Below are positions 33,438 to 41,930 of a stretch of 64,000 bases of DNA, piece after piece. The stretch covers positions 1 to 64,000 of the forward strand of contig NZ_JACVPX010000007.1 of the NCBI RefSeq assembly GCF_018881655.1, written 5' to 3'. Source of the DNA: Polynucleobacter sp. Tro8-14-1 (lineage in GTDB: Bacteria; Pseudomonadota; Gammaproteobacteria; Burkholderiales; Burkholderiaceae). The translations under genes were made by a program, and so were the position numbers. A model generated the notes under the pieces. The model was not told the origin of the DNA. It saw only the letters and a program-made list of their open reading frames with translations, and made no database searches. Each line of letters begins with the position of its first letter. The stretch's first letter is position 1.

Positions 33438-33809
33438 TTAAAGCCCGTATTCTCGATAGTGTCTGTACAGATTAGCGATAGATGCAAAACCAAGCACCAC
33501 AATCAGTACAGCAAATAAATATTCAGTTGTGAGGTAGGTAAAAATGCCCAAGTGAATCAAGACGGCTGCGCCTATAAAGGCGGCAATCGAGCCAAAAGCC
33601 ACAAGTCTGAAATTGGGGATAAAGGCGCCTAAGGTAATGGCGACAAACACTAGGTAGAGCTCGGATACCAACTGATCAGCAGTTACAAAAATACTATTGG
33701 TAAGTTCTGGATTGGTAAATTTCCCCAAGACAGCAATAATGAGGATAGAAGCCAAGACCGCAAAGTTCAATTGCGCCTTAACTAAGACATCTTTCAATGG
33801 GACACCCAT
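33438..33809 (-). CDS. Small integral membrane protein (four helices)
   Basis: The 123-residue protein has four hydrophobic stretches (about 15-30, 45-65, 68-88 and 95-112) and a basic C-terminus NLYRHYREYGL. No family was recognised. It lies 2 bases from another small membrane protein gene on the same strand, so the pair likely forms one unit. The unit is divergent from an HdeD-like membrane protein gene. Confidence 0.65.
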   Translation of the reverse strand: MGVPLKDVLVKAQLNFAVLASILIIAVLGKFTNPELTNSIFVTADQLVSELYLVFVAITLGAFIPNFRLVAFGSIAAFIGAAVLIHLGIFTYLTTEYLFAVLIVVLGFASIANLYRHYREYGL

Positions 33810-33811
33810 TT

Positions 33812-34036
33812 TTATGAAGCACTGCCGTTAAATACGAGGCTCATCCCAATCCAAAGGATGACAAAGGCAACTAAGACGGTGGAGCCGATTTTCTTTAGGA
33901 AGTACTCTAGGGTATCCATATAAGCCTCATCGTTTCGGCCGAAGTAATGGTCAAAGCGCTTCCAAAAAAGGCGGCCTACGACTAGAGGCAGAAGTATGGC
34001 AACGATGCCTAAGATAACGGTGAGGGTGTTATTCAT
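33812..34036 (-). CDS. Small membrane protein (two helices)
   Basis: The 74-residue protein has two helices (about 5-24 and 52-68) separated by a charged loop WKRFDHYFGRNDEAYMD. It is the first gene of a two-gene minus-strand unit with the four-helix protein and is divergent from the HdeD-like gene, with 186 bp between. No function is recognised. Confidence 0.65.
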   Translation of the reverse strand: MNNTLTVILGIVAILLPLVVGRLFWKRFDHYFGRNDEAYMDTLEYFLKKIGSTVLVAFVILWIGMSLVFNGSAS

Positions 34037-34222
34037 GGGGGATAACCTTCTTTGCTAACAATCCCCATTGCTGAGGGTGTAAAAGGATAAAGAATACCCT
34101 TTTTTGTTTTTTGCCCTGCTAGGCACTGGTTCAGCGATCAAATTAGCAATATTCGTGCTCAAACTGGGTTTGTTGATACAGTAGAGGCTACTTTTGTAAC
34201 TACTTCAACAGAAAGCATTCAT

Positions 34223-34801
34223 ATGGCCGAACTCAACACCGCACAGATTAATGAAATTCGTACCAAAGTATTGGGCGCAGCCGCCAAGGTTCCTGGCGCT
34301 TTAATTGGCCTTGGAATTTTATTTATCGTGCTTGGCATGATTGGTATCGCAGGTCAGACATTGTTTTCTTTTATCTCAATAAATATTCTAGGAATCTTCT
34401 TATTTGCTGGCGGCATCTTGCAAGGCGCTCATGCTTTGAAATCACAAGGCTGGAAGAGTGTTGGAGTGCAACTCGTTTTAGCGGCCCTTTATATTGCAGC
34501 CGCAATCTTTACTTGGGCCTTCCCAATTCCAGCGCTTGAGGCAATTACCTTGTGGCTAGCTGCCATCTTTTTTGTGACTGGCGCATTGCGTTTGATCTCG
34601 GCATTTCAGCATCGTCACTTCCGTGAATGGTTCTGGTTGGTGCTGTCTTCAGCAATCTCTATCTTGATGGGTGTACTGATCATGAATGGTTATCCAGAGT
34701 CTAGCCTTTGGCTACCTGGCATGTTGATCGCCATTGAGCTTTTGCTGCAAGGTTGGTCATTGCTCTTCATGGGCTTAGCAGCTCGTTCATTGATTAAGTA
34801 A
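34223..34801 (+). CDS. HdeD-like membrane protein (DUF308)
   Basis: The 192-residue protein has six hydrophobic helices arranged as repeated two-helix units, with GLGILFIVLGMIGI, FLFAGGILQGAHAL and LAAIFFVTGALRLISAFQHR. This layout and the short FQHR loop match the HdeD/DUF308 family, linked to acid resistance in E. coli. A general stress role here is inferred. A 58-residue Lys-rich gene follows after 34 bases. Confidence 0.85.
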   Translation: MAELNTAQINEIRTKVLGAAAKVPGALIGLGILFIVLGMIGIAGQTLFSFISINILGIFLFAGGILQGAHALKSQGWKSVGVQLVLAALYIAAAIFTWAFPIPALEAITLWLAAIFFVTGALRLISAFQHRHFREWFWLVLSSAISILMGVLIMNGYPESSLWLPGMLIAIELLLQGWSLLFMGLAARSLIK

Positions 34802-34835
34802 TTGAGATTCGTTCGCTAGAGTAGAGAGCTTCATC

Positions 34836-35012
34836 ATGACTATGAAAAAAACGGATCTCTATAAGAATCTCGCACTGAAAACTGCGCAGGGAATGAAAAA
34901 CGCTGCCAAGTCTCCTAAGCTCGGTGTTGCTGAGAAGGCTAAATCCAAAAAAGAACTAGCAAATGCCAATCCTTTGCTAGCTTCTTTAATGGGTAAGACT
35001 AAATCCAAGTAG
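34836..35012 (+). CDS. Small Lys/Ala-rich protein (58 aa)
   Basis: A 59-codon frame opens with ATG at 34836 (second ATG at 34842) and ends in TAG. It encodes a highly basic, Lys/Ala-rich peptide with KTAQGMKNAAKSPKLG and a C-terminal LLASLMGKTKSK. No helix long enough to span a membrane is present. It lies between the HdeD-like gene and the TonB-dependent receptor on the same strand. The composition resembles small basic or DNA-binding stress proteins, but no family was recognised. Confidence 0.6.
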   Translation: MTMKKTDLYKNLALKTAQGMKNAAKSPKLGVAEKAKSKKELANANPLLASLMGKTKSK

Positions 35013-35043
35013 TTGCTTACTTAGGTGTAGAGAGGTATTGGAT

Positions 35044-37203
35044 ATGCATCAGAGGGCACTCCTCAAATCATGCGTATCGACGCTGATTTTGTTGGTTGCA
35101 TCCGGCGCAGTGAATGCACAAATTGCACCCCCGCCAGATTACGATCAAAAACTCAGTGATGTTGTAGTAAGTGCAACTCGCTCTGGTACGCCGCTGGATC
35201 AAATGTCATTGAATACAACGATTCTGACAAAAGAAGTTTTAGAGTCCTCGCCCGATCAAACCATTGATCAAGTTCTCAAGAATGTGCCTGGAGTTTTCTT
35301 AAACGACGTCCCTTATTACCAAAAAGATCCAACAGGTCAAAGTATTAACGTCCGTGGCTTAGGCTATGGACGCACCCTTGTTTTAATTGATGGCCTGCCA
35401 GCGAATGATGCCTTCTACGGAACGGTGCAATGGAATTTAGTTCCCATGTCATCGATTGAGTCGGTTGAGTTTGTGCGCGGGGGAGTCTCTAGCTTGTGGG
35501 GAAACTATGGCATGGGCGGCGTGATTAACATCAACACAAAGACGCCTAAAAATAGCGGACAAGACGTCTCTGCTAGTTATGGATCATTTGCTGCGGGCAA
35601 TGTAGCGGCCTCAAAAGATTTAATTGTTTCAGATGCGATGCAGATGCGTTTCTCGGCAGACTACTTCTCTAGTGAAGGCTTTCAGAACTACGCGACGATA
35701 TCCCCAGGATCTACCAGCAATATTAAAAATGGCATGGGCACCGATGCCGTTAAGAATTCTAATGTCCGGCTCCAAAATTACTTTAAGCCAACGCAAGATA
35801 CCAATGGGTTTTTGAGGATGGGTTACAGCACGATGGCGGATCTCAGCAATAACTATGCCATCGCCCCCAACTTAATACAGACGGCCGATGTGGCTGCTGG
35901 ATCAACTACTAATTTGGATGTTGATAAAAAAGTCCAAGTTAATGTGTACTATCAGGCTACTAATTTCTATAAGCAGACGGCAAACAATTTGAGTGCAGCG
36001 CCTTATAAGCCTTATGTCAATGCGAACTACACTGATCCTTATTCGACTGTAGGCGCGTCAGCGCAATACACCCATGACCTAAAGGCAGCAGGAATTGATC
36101 AATACATTCTTGGGGTTGATGCTAGAAATATCTCTGCATCGAATCAAACTAATAATTTGGCGACCACAGGCGCAGTGAGTTCGGTGAACTACGCGCAGGG
36201 TCAGCAAAATTTTTATGGTTTATTGGGGCAATTAAAGTCAAATGCGACCGCTATTCCGCTGGAGACTACTTTGGGTGCGCGAATCGATTCATGGAATAGC
36301 CAAACTCCAACATCCTATAATGCGGGCGCGAATGGTGTAAGTCCTTTGTATCAAGCCATCCCTAATCAAAGTAAGACGCAGCTGAGTCCATCTTTGGGAT
36401 TACTTTATAAGGCAACCCAAAACTGGGACTTACGAAGCGCAGCTTACCAAGCCTTTCATGCGCCAAGCATGAATAACACTCTACGTAGTTATGGAAATTC
36501 AGTGAGTGGCTATTCTTTAGCAAATCCTAATTTAACGCCTGAGACGATGACGGGGTATGAAGTTGGAACAGACTATCGATGGAAGAGTGGTTTTGCGCAA
36601 CTAACGGCTTTCAATAATTACATTCAGAACGCTATTGCGAGCTACAGAATCACCAATGCGAATGCCGCTTCCGCTACTAGCCTTTGTGCTACTGCGGGTA
36701 TTTCGGGTTGTAGCGCAAGTACGGGGGGCTACACAAATGTTAGCTACTACACTAACCAGCAAAATCTCTTAAGTAGAGGTATTGAACTGCAGTATCACCA
36801 AGATGTAAATGCGCAATGGGCTCTTGATGGAGGTTATAGCTATACAAATACTATCCTGACTTGGACTGCAACAACCGATCCAATTAATACGCAGGTGGGT
36901 GGTGTGCCGAGAAATATGGCCAATGCTGGCCTAACGTATTACCCGGTCCCACGAGCAAGTTTGACTACAACAGTTCGGTATGTCGGCAATTCATGGATGT
37001 CTACGGGATCCTTGCCGGTACCGGCTTATGCACTCGTTGGTCTCAAGGCGAACTATGAACTGACACCGCAGGCTTCAGTCTTTGCTTCGGTGGTGAACTT
37101 ATTTAATCGCCAATACGTTACCTTCAACATTGCCTCTCAAGCCTCGGCTTATCAGGCTGGTATGCCTCAGGCAATCACCGTGGGCGCGCGTCTTCAGTTT
37201 TAA
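35044..37203 (+). CDS. TonB-dependent outer-membrane receptor
   Basis: The ATG at 35044 is preferred because AGAGG lies 8 bases before it; a TTG six bases upstream lies too close to that site. The 719-residue protein has a signal peptide (ending VNAQI) and a TonB-box-like VVVSATR. The plug domain includes VLKNVPGVFL, INVRGLGYGRTLVLIDGLP and VEFVRGGVSSLWGNYGMGGV. A 22-strand-type barrel ends in aromatic VGARLQF. It would import a scarce ligand using TonB energy. Next to it are a sorbosone/PQQ-type dehydrogenase and cytochrome c genes, which may indicate PQQ or a sugar-linked ligand. Confidence 0.92.
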   Translation: MHQRALLKSCVSTLILLVASGAVNAQIAPPPDYDQKLSDVVVSATRSGTPLDQMSLNTTILTKEVLESSPDQTIDQVLKNVPGVFLNDVPYYQKDPTGQSINVRGLGYGRTLVLIDGLPANDAFYGTVQWNLVPMSSIESVEFVRGGVSSLWGNYGMGGVININTKTPKNSGQDVSASYGSFAAGNVAASKDLIVSDAMQMRFSADYFSSEGFQNYATISPGSTSNIKNGMGTDAVKNSNVRLQNYFKPTQDTNGFLRMGYSTMADLSNNYAIAPNLIQTADVAAGSTTNLDVDKKVQVNVYYQATNFYKQTANNLSAAPYKPYVNANYTDPYSTVGASAQYTHDLKAAGIDQYILGVDARNISASNQTNNLATTGAVSSVNYAQGQQNFYGLLGQLKSNATAIPLETTLGARIDSWNSQTPTSYNAGANGVSPLYQAIPNQSKTQLSPSLGLLYKATQNWDLRSAAYQAFHAPSMNNTLRSYGNSVSGYSLANPNLTPETMTGYEVGTDYRWKSGFAQLTAFNNYIQNAIASYRITNANAASATSLCATAGISGCSASTGGYTNVSYYTNQQNLLSRGIELQYHQDVNAQWALDGGYSYTNTILTWTATTDPINTQVGGVPRNMANAGLTYYPVPRASLTTTVRYVGNSWMSTGSLPVPAYALVGLKANYELTPQASVFASVVNLFNRQYVTFNIASQASAYQAGMPQAITVGARLQF

Positions 37204-37312
37204 GTAATCGATTTGTTGCGCTGCAGTAGATTGAATGGGTTAAATTAGATGCACAAAAATGCTATAGCATTGCTTTATTAATAAAAATAAACAAAATTAT
37301 GGGAGATTCAGA

Positions 37313-38548
37313 ATGAAGCAGAACATGAAGCACAACACCCTTCAAGCACTAATGTTTGCTGCCGGCATGGCAGTTGTTAGTATTGCTGGCGCACAAGCTC
37401 CTGCTGCTGCACCAGCTAGCGGGATCCCGCCAACCTGGGCCCAAGGCAGAACAGCCGATGGCATGAATCCTTCATTGGCACCTAATCCTCCTGGCATCTC
37501 TGCTATGCCTGCGGATGAAATTCCTGTTAGCAAACTCAAAGTGCCTGCTGGTTTTAAGGTGGAGCTCTGGGCCTCTGGCATGCCTAATGGCCGCTCAATG
37601 ACAGAGTCTCCAAGTGGCACTGTTTATGTAGGTACTCGTTTTACTGGCAATGTTTATGCAGTGGTAACGAAAGATGGCAAGCGCGAAGTAAAGACCATTG
37701 CTAAAGGCTTGCATCGTCCTAATGGTGTTGCATTTGTGAATGGCTCGCTTTATGTGGCCGAACTCTCACGCATTATTCGTTATGACAATATTGAGAAAAA
37801 TTTAGATAACCCACCAGCACCAGTAGTGGTATTCGATGCGCTTCCTAAAGATGAGCCGCACGGTTGGAAGTTCATGACATTAAGCCCTGATGGACAGTAT
37901 TTGTATTTCCAGATCGGTACGCCAGCTAATATTGTTGTACCGCCATACACTCATGCTGCGATAGTACGCTTAAACTTGAAAACTAATATTTTGGAATACG
38001 TGGCTACTGGTGTACGTAACAGCGTTGGTATGGATTTCCAAAAAGGTACAAAAGAACTTTGGTTTACCAACAATGGCCGTGATTGGGCAGATGAGAACCT
38101 ACCAAACGACACCTTAAATCGATTGGCTCATAAAGGTATGAACTTCGGTTATCCATTCTGTCATCAAGGCGACTTCTTGGATCCTGAGTTCGGTAAGGGC
38201 CGTTCATGCGATGAGTTTGATAAGCCAGAAATGAAACTAGGCGCTCACGTTGCTGCTTTGGGTATGCGTTTTTATAATGGCAATATGTTCCCAGCAGAAT
38301 ACAAAGGCAACATCTTTATTGCTGAGCATGGCTCTTGGAATAAAACGAAGAAATCCGGTTATCAAGTTGTACGTGTAGTTTTGGATGGTAAGAACAAACC
38401 AGTCAAGCTAGAGCCATTTATTACTGGCTGGGTTGAGGGTGAAAACTTTTGGGGCCGTCCAGTAGATGTACAAATGCTCAAAGACGGTTCTATGTTGGTA
38501 TCCGATGATGAGACCGGTGCAATCTTCCGCGTGTCTTACGGTAAATGA
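37313..38548 (+). CDS. PQQ-dependent sugar (sorbosone-type) dehydrogenase
   Basis: The 411-residue protein has a signal peptide (cleavage near AGAQAPA). It has the six-bladed beta-propeller layout of soluble glucose and sorbosone dehydrogenases: FKVELWASGMPNGRSM, GLHRPNGVAFVNGSLYVAEL, GVRNSVGMDF, LNRLAHKGMNFGYPFCHQGD and FIAEHGSWN. Such enzymes use PQQ in the periplasm and pass electrons to a cytochrome c. The cytochrome gene follows with a four-base overlap, strong support for the partnership. The substrate cannot be read from sequence. Confidence 0.88.
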   Translation: MKQNMKHNTLQALMFAAGMAVVSIAGAQAPAAAPASGIPPTWAQGRTADGMNPSLAPNPPGISAMPADEIPVSKLKVPAGFKVELWASGMPNGRSMTESPSGTVYVGTRFTGNVYAVVTKDGKREVKTIAKGLHRPNGVAFVNGSLYVAELSRIIRYDNIEKNLDNPPAPVVVFDALPKDEPHGWKFMTLSPDGQYLYFQIGTPANIVVPPYTHAAIVRLNLKTNILEYVATGVRNSVGMDFQKGTKELWFTNNGRDWADENLPNDTLNRLAHKGMNFGYPFCHQGDFLDPEFGKGRSCDEFDKPEMKLGAHVAALGMRFYNGNMFPAEYKGNIFIAEHGSWNKTKKSGYQVVRVVLDGKNKPVKLEPFITGWVEGENFWGRPVDVQMLKDGSMLVSDDETGAIFRVSYGK

Positions 38549-39144
38549 AATCAGTAATCAACACTAAGGCCATCCTCGGGGTGGCCTTTTTTACCACTCT
38601 TTGTTTATCACCGGTTGTCTATGCTGCACCTCCTGATGCAGTAGCTGGAAAAGTAAAAGCACAAACTTGTTTTGCTTGTCATGGTGAGGATGGTCTCTCT
38701 ATATCCCCAGAAATCCCCAATCTTGCTGCGCAGCCACCACTTTCTATTACCTATCAATTGATTCAGTTCAGAGGGCAGCAGCGTAAGGGCGGGGCGATGG
38801 AAGCTCTTGCTGCACCACTCAGCGATCAAGATATGCGAGATATCGCTGCTTACTTTGCCAGTTTGCCTGCACCGCCTTCAAAATCAGGGAATGCCGATCA
38901 AATTGCCAAGGGACAGCAAATCTCTAGTACCCAGTATTGCAATTCATGCCATGGTCCACAGCTTCAAGGTCAGAAACACATTGCACGTTTGGCTGGGCAA
39001 TCCAAGGAATATCTCATTACTCAGCTAAAGAATATTCGATCTGGTGCTCGAATTGATATGGATGGCACAATGGGAAGTGCGGCACGCGGCCTCAGTGATG
39101 ATGATATTGATGCCTTGGCTGCCTATGCTGCTTCTCTGAAGTAG
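38545..39144 (+). CDS. Periplasmic diheme cytochrome c
   Basis: The 199-residue protein has a Sec signal peptide (to about VVYAAPP) and two c-type heme motifs, CFACH (Cys42-His46) and CNSCH (Cys132-His136). The halves are similar in layout, as in cytochrome c4 or c553-type proteins. It overlaps the dehydrogenase gene as ATGA. It is the likely electron acceptor of that enzyme, feeding a terminal oxidase. Confidence 0.92.
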   Translation: MKSVINTKAILGVAFFTTLCLSPVVYAAPPDAVAGKVKAQTCFACHGEDGLSISPEIPNLAAQPPLSITYQLIQFRGQQRKGGAMEALAAPLSDQDMRDIAAYFASLPAPPSKSGNADQIAKGQQISSTQYCNSCHGPQLQGQKHIARLAGQSKEYLITQLKNIRSGARIDMDGTMGSAARGLSDDDIDALAAYAASLK

Positions 39145-39184
39145 TTCAAGCGGCCCCCGATCAACCCTTTATTCAATATTTTCA

Positions 39185-40273
39185 TTGCAGTCCAAAAACC
39201 ATTTTCTTCTCGTCGATTTTTTAAAGACCTTCGCAGCCTTAATCATTATTCTTCACCATTTTTCGAGTTATGGCCAAATTGCAGAAGATGCCAGGCTACT
39301 AATCCCGGGGGTGATGACTTGGTTGTTTGAGTATGGCCGTTACGCAGTGCAAATCTTTTTGGTCATGGGCGGGTATCTTGCAGCCCAATCATTGACGCGC
39401 TCTAATGACCTGAAGAGTGCTCGCAATGTGTTGAAGGTAATCTTTAATCGTTACTTGCGATTATTTGCGCCCTATGTAGTGGCGCTCATTCTTACGATTG
39501 TTTGCGCCTGGATTGCGCGCTTTTGGGTGCGGGATGAATTTGTTGGTGAATCAGAAACCCTAGGACAGTTCTTGGCCCATTTATTTTTTCTGCAAGGCAT
39601 CTTAGGTTTAGATTCGATTTCTGCCGGCGTTTGGTATGTGGCGATTGATTGGCAGCTTTATGCCATTCTGGCAATTATGTTGGGGATGTTTCCCGGCTTA
39701 CGCTCCCTGATATGGACGCTGTTGGTACTCTGCGTAGCATCCTTACTATTTTTTAATCGCTCTGGCGCTTATGAAAACTACTTCATTTACTTTATAGGGG
39801 CCTATGGACTGGGTGTGCTGGCACAGCTTTGCAAGAATTATCCTGACCCCACGGTAAATCGATTTGCCAAAATCATGTTTGCAGGGATTGGCGTGGTCAT
39901 TATTGTTTCTAGCTTTCACCAAATGTGGCTGAGAAATATATTGGCTTATATAGTCGCCATTGCCCTAATCCTTTGGGGAGACTCGGCCTATAAAGATCAG
40001 AAGCAAGACCAGAAGCGCCCTCAACACCAATCCAGAAAACACAAGCTGGTAAATGTCATTCTCTGGGGGAGCAGAAGATCATATTGCGCTTTCTTAATTC
40101 ATTTCTCGTTTGTATTGCTGGCAAACACGCTGTATATCGCTTGGGGAATGAGCGGCTTTCATGATGGCGTCATGGCGCTTGCTTTGATGTTGGTTGCTAT
40201 TGTTGCTAGCTGGGTGACAGCAACCTATCTCTATCGCTGGGTAGAAGTGCCTGCTCGCAAGATTAAGCTTTAA
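39185..40273 (+). CDS. Acyltransferase family 3 (OafA/YrhL-like) membrane protein
   Basis: The 362-residue protein has about ten helices and acyltransferase-3 features: an early LIIILHHFSSYG with His, GRYAVQIFLVMGGYLAAQSL with an SGF-like motif, and ending RWVEVPARKI. Such proteins O-acetylate surface glycans or lipids, using acetyl donors from the cytoplasm. The start is a TTG at 39185 with no clear ribosome site; no ATG is in frame upstream. The 3' end overlaps the converging darP gene by four bases. Confidence 0.82.
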   Translation: MQSKNHFLLVDFLKTFAALIIILHHFSSYGQIAEDARLLIPGVMTWLFEYGRYAVQIFLVMGGYLAAQSLTRSNDLKSARNVLKVIFNRYLRLFAPYVVALILTIVCAWIARFWVRDEFVGESETLGQFLAHLFFLQGILGLDSISAGVWYVAIDWQLYAILAIMLGMFPGLRSLIWTLLVLCVASLLFFNRSGAYENYFIYFIGAYGLGVLAQLCKNYPDPTVNRFAKIMFAGIGVVIIVSSFHQMWLRNILAYIVAIALILWGDSAYKDQKQDQKRPQHQSRKHKLVNVILWGSRRSYCAFLIHFSFVLLANTLYIAWGMSGFHDGVMALALMLVAIVASWVTATYLYRWVEVPARKIKL

Positions 40274-40797
40274 AGACCCATATCTTTCAGAACGCGAAAA
40301 ATTTCGCGGTAGGCTTTAGGCGGCTTGTTTTGTTCTTTCTCGCGACGCGCATTCCGAATTAAGGTACGCATATTCTGAATATCCATATCGGGATATTGCT
40401 CAATCATCTTCGTAAACGCTTCATCATTTGCAATGAGTCTATCGCGATAGCTTTCCAAGAAATGTAGCTTGGCAGTCTCAGCTTTGCTCACACCTTGAAT
40501 CGCATCTAAACGCTTCTGGATCGCATCCAATTCTTCGTCGTCTAAAAAGCGCATGAGTTTGCCAAGATATTGCTTATGACGACGAATCGCTTCAAAACTC
40601 TTAATTTTGTTAGTCTCTGCAATAGCGGCCTTAATTGCTTCATCAAGAGGGATAGTCTTCAAGGCATCGCTACTGAGGGCGGCCAACACTTCTGCCAATT
40701 TCTGGCGTTCAGTCATTTGGCGCTTTAGTTCTGACTTGCTGGGCCCATCTTCAGGGTCAACTAGCTTGGGAGTGCGATTCTTCTCATTAATGTGCAT
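40270..40797 (-). CDS. darP: Ribosome biogenesis factor DarP (YjgA, DUF615)
   Basis: The 175-residue, helical and charged protein matches the DUF615/YjgA family. It shows DGPSKSELKRQMTERQKLAE at the start, ETNKIKSFEAIRRHKQYLGK in the middle and LIRNARREKEQNKPPKAYRE near the end. DarP binds late 50S precursors and promotes 23S maturation in E. coli. It is a housekeeping gene, converging with the acyltransferase gene. Confidence 0.93.
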   Translation of the reverse strand: MHINEKNRTPKLVDPEDGPSKSELKRQMTERQKLAEVLAALSSDALKTIPLDEAIKAAIAETNKIKSFEAIRRHKQYLGKLMRFLDDEELDAIQKRLDAIQGVSKAETAKLHFLESYRDRLIANDEAFTKMIEQYPDMDIQNMRTLIRNARREKEQNKPPKAYREIFRVLKDMGL

Positions 40798-40857
40798 AAC
40801 TGTATTTTAGATGGGTATAGAGAAGGGGGCTATATTTCGTTTGTATTTGAGGGCTGG

Positions 40858-41751
40858 TTAATTCGCGCCTTCAGCATAGTGCTCTTTGCTTACCTGCAGA
40901 TTCTTTGGGATATTTTCATCATGTTCCAGCATCAGTGGGTGGACTATCAGAGCTCCACTTTTCACTTGTAATGCAATAAACAGGGCCTCAGCCCTCTCTG
41001 TGTAACCCCCAAGAACACCCCAATGGGTTTCATAAGGGGCTTTGTTTGCCCAGGGCGTTACTTCATCGACAAATGCCTTAAGCCAACTTGTAAGCTTTAT
41101 AAAAACTGGTCTTGGCAGTAGATAGGTTTGCCATAGAGTCAAGGGTTGGTTGCGAAGGTCGTTCATAGACCAATGAGTGCCAAAGAAGTTGTTATAGCTC
41201 TCAATGAGATAGGGCCAGTTAAATGCATAGGATGCAGTCATGGGGCTTAGTTGCCCAGTGCTATCCATGATCTTTCCTCCAACTTGCGCATAAGCAATTT
41301 GTGGAGAAACAAATGCTGGGTTAATTGCCCTTCTGAAGGCCCCCTTGATTTTAGTAATGAGGCCGTCTTGTGATTTGCCTTCGGCTATTTTTCTGAGCAA
41401 GCCTGTGGATTTTTCAGTCCACCGCATATCGTATTGCGTGACACCTATGAGATCTGAATCTGGAAATAGATTATTGGAAAGTATATGAAGAAAGCACGAT
41501 GTCTCCATATATCCTTGTTGTTGCAGTTCTGGATGGTAGGTATCTAGTTGATACTCTAATGTGACTCCAGGGGTGTTTGCTAAATCTGTATTTTCAACTC
41601 CATCTTTGCCTATCATTTTCTTATTCGTTTTTTCAATGTTCACCCCATAAAACACAAACCATTGGGCTATTTCCGCATTAGTAAAATGGGGAAAAATTAA
41701 GCGCTGATCTAATGTTTGATGAAAAACAACGAAAATTTTTAACGAGGACAT
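40858..41751 (-). CDS. Hypothetical protein, possibly glycosyltransferase-like
   Basis: The product is 297 residues from the ATG at 41751; a TTG five codons upstream is also in frame. It starts MSSLKIFVVFHQTLDQRLIF and has LFPDSDLIGVTQYDMRW and ASYAFNWPYLIESYNNFFG. It has no signal peptide. The Asp-rich DLIGVTQYDMRW strand and the opening KIFVVFH strand are reminiscent of a DUF4422-like glycosyltransferase, but this is tentative. It is a lone minus-strand gene, divergent from a GMC oxidoreductase gene. Confidence 0.55.
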   Translation of the reverse strand: MSSLKIFVVFHQTLDQRLIFPHFTNAEIAQWFVFYGVNIEKTNKKMIGKDGVENTDLANTPGVTLEYQLDTYHPELQQQGYMETSCFLHILSNNLFPDSDLIGVTQYDMRWTEKSTGLLRKIAEGKSQDGLITKIKGAFRRAINPAFVSPQIAYAQVGGKIMDSTGQLSPMTASYAFNWPYLIESYNNFFGTHWSMNDLRNQPLTLWQTYLLPRPVFIKLTSWLKAFVDEVTPWANKAPYETHWGVLGGYTERAEALFIALQVKSGALIVHPLMLEHDENIPKNLQVSKEHYAEGAN

Positions 41752-41930
41752 TTGAGCGGGTGGCAATTAGAGGGCTGAAGATGGCTTAAGTTTGCTGGAT
41801 TGATGTTTCCGTAACTCGCATATATTGTAGTTATCTAAGCAGAAAACCCTTTGTGAGAATAAGTATGAACCCATTTTCTGCGTTTGAGGAATAATGGGTG
41901 CTAATAAAAGATTTGCTTTGAAAAACGGCT

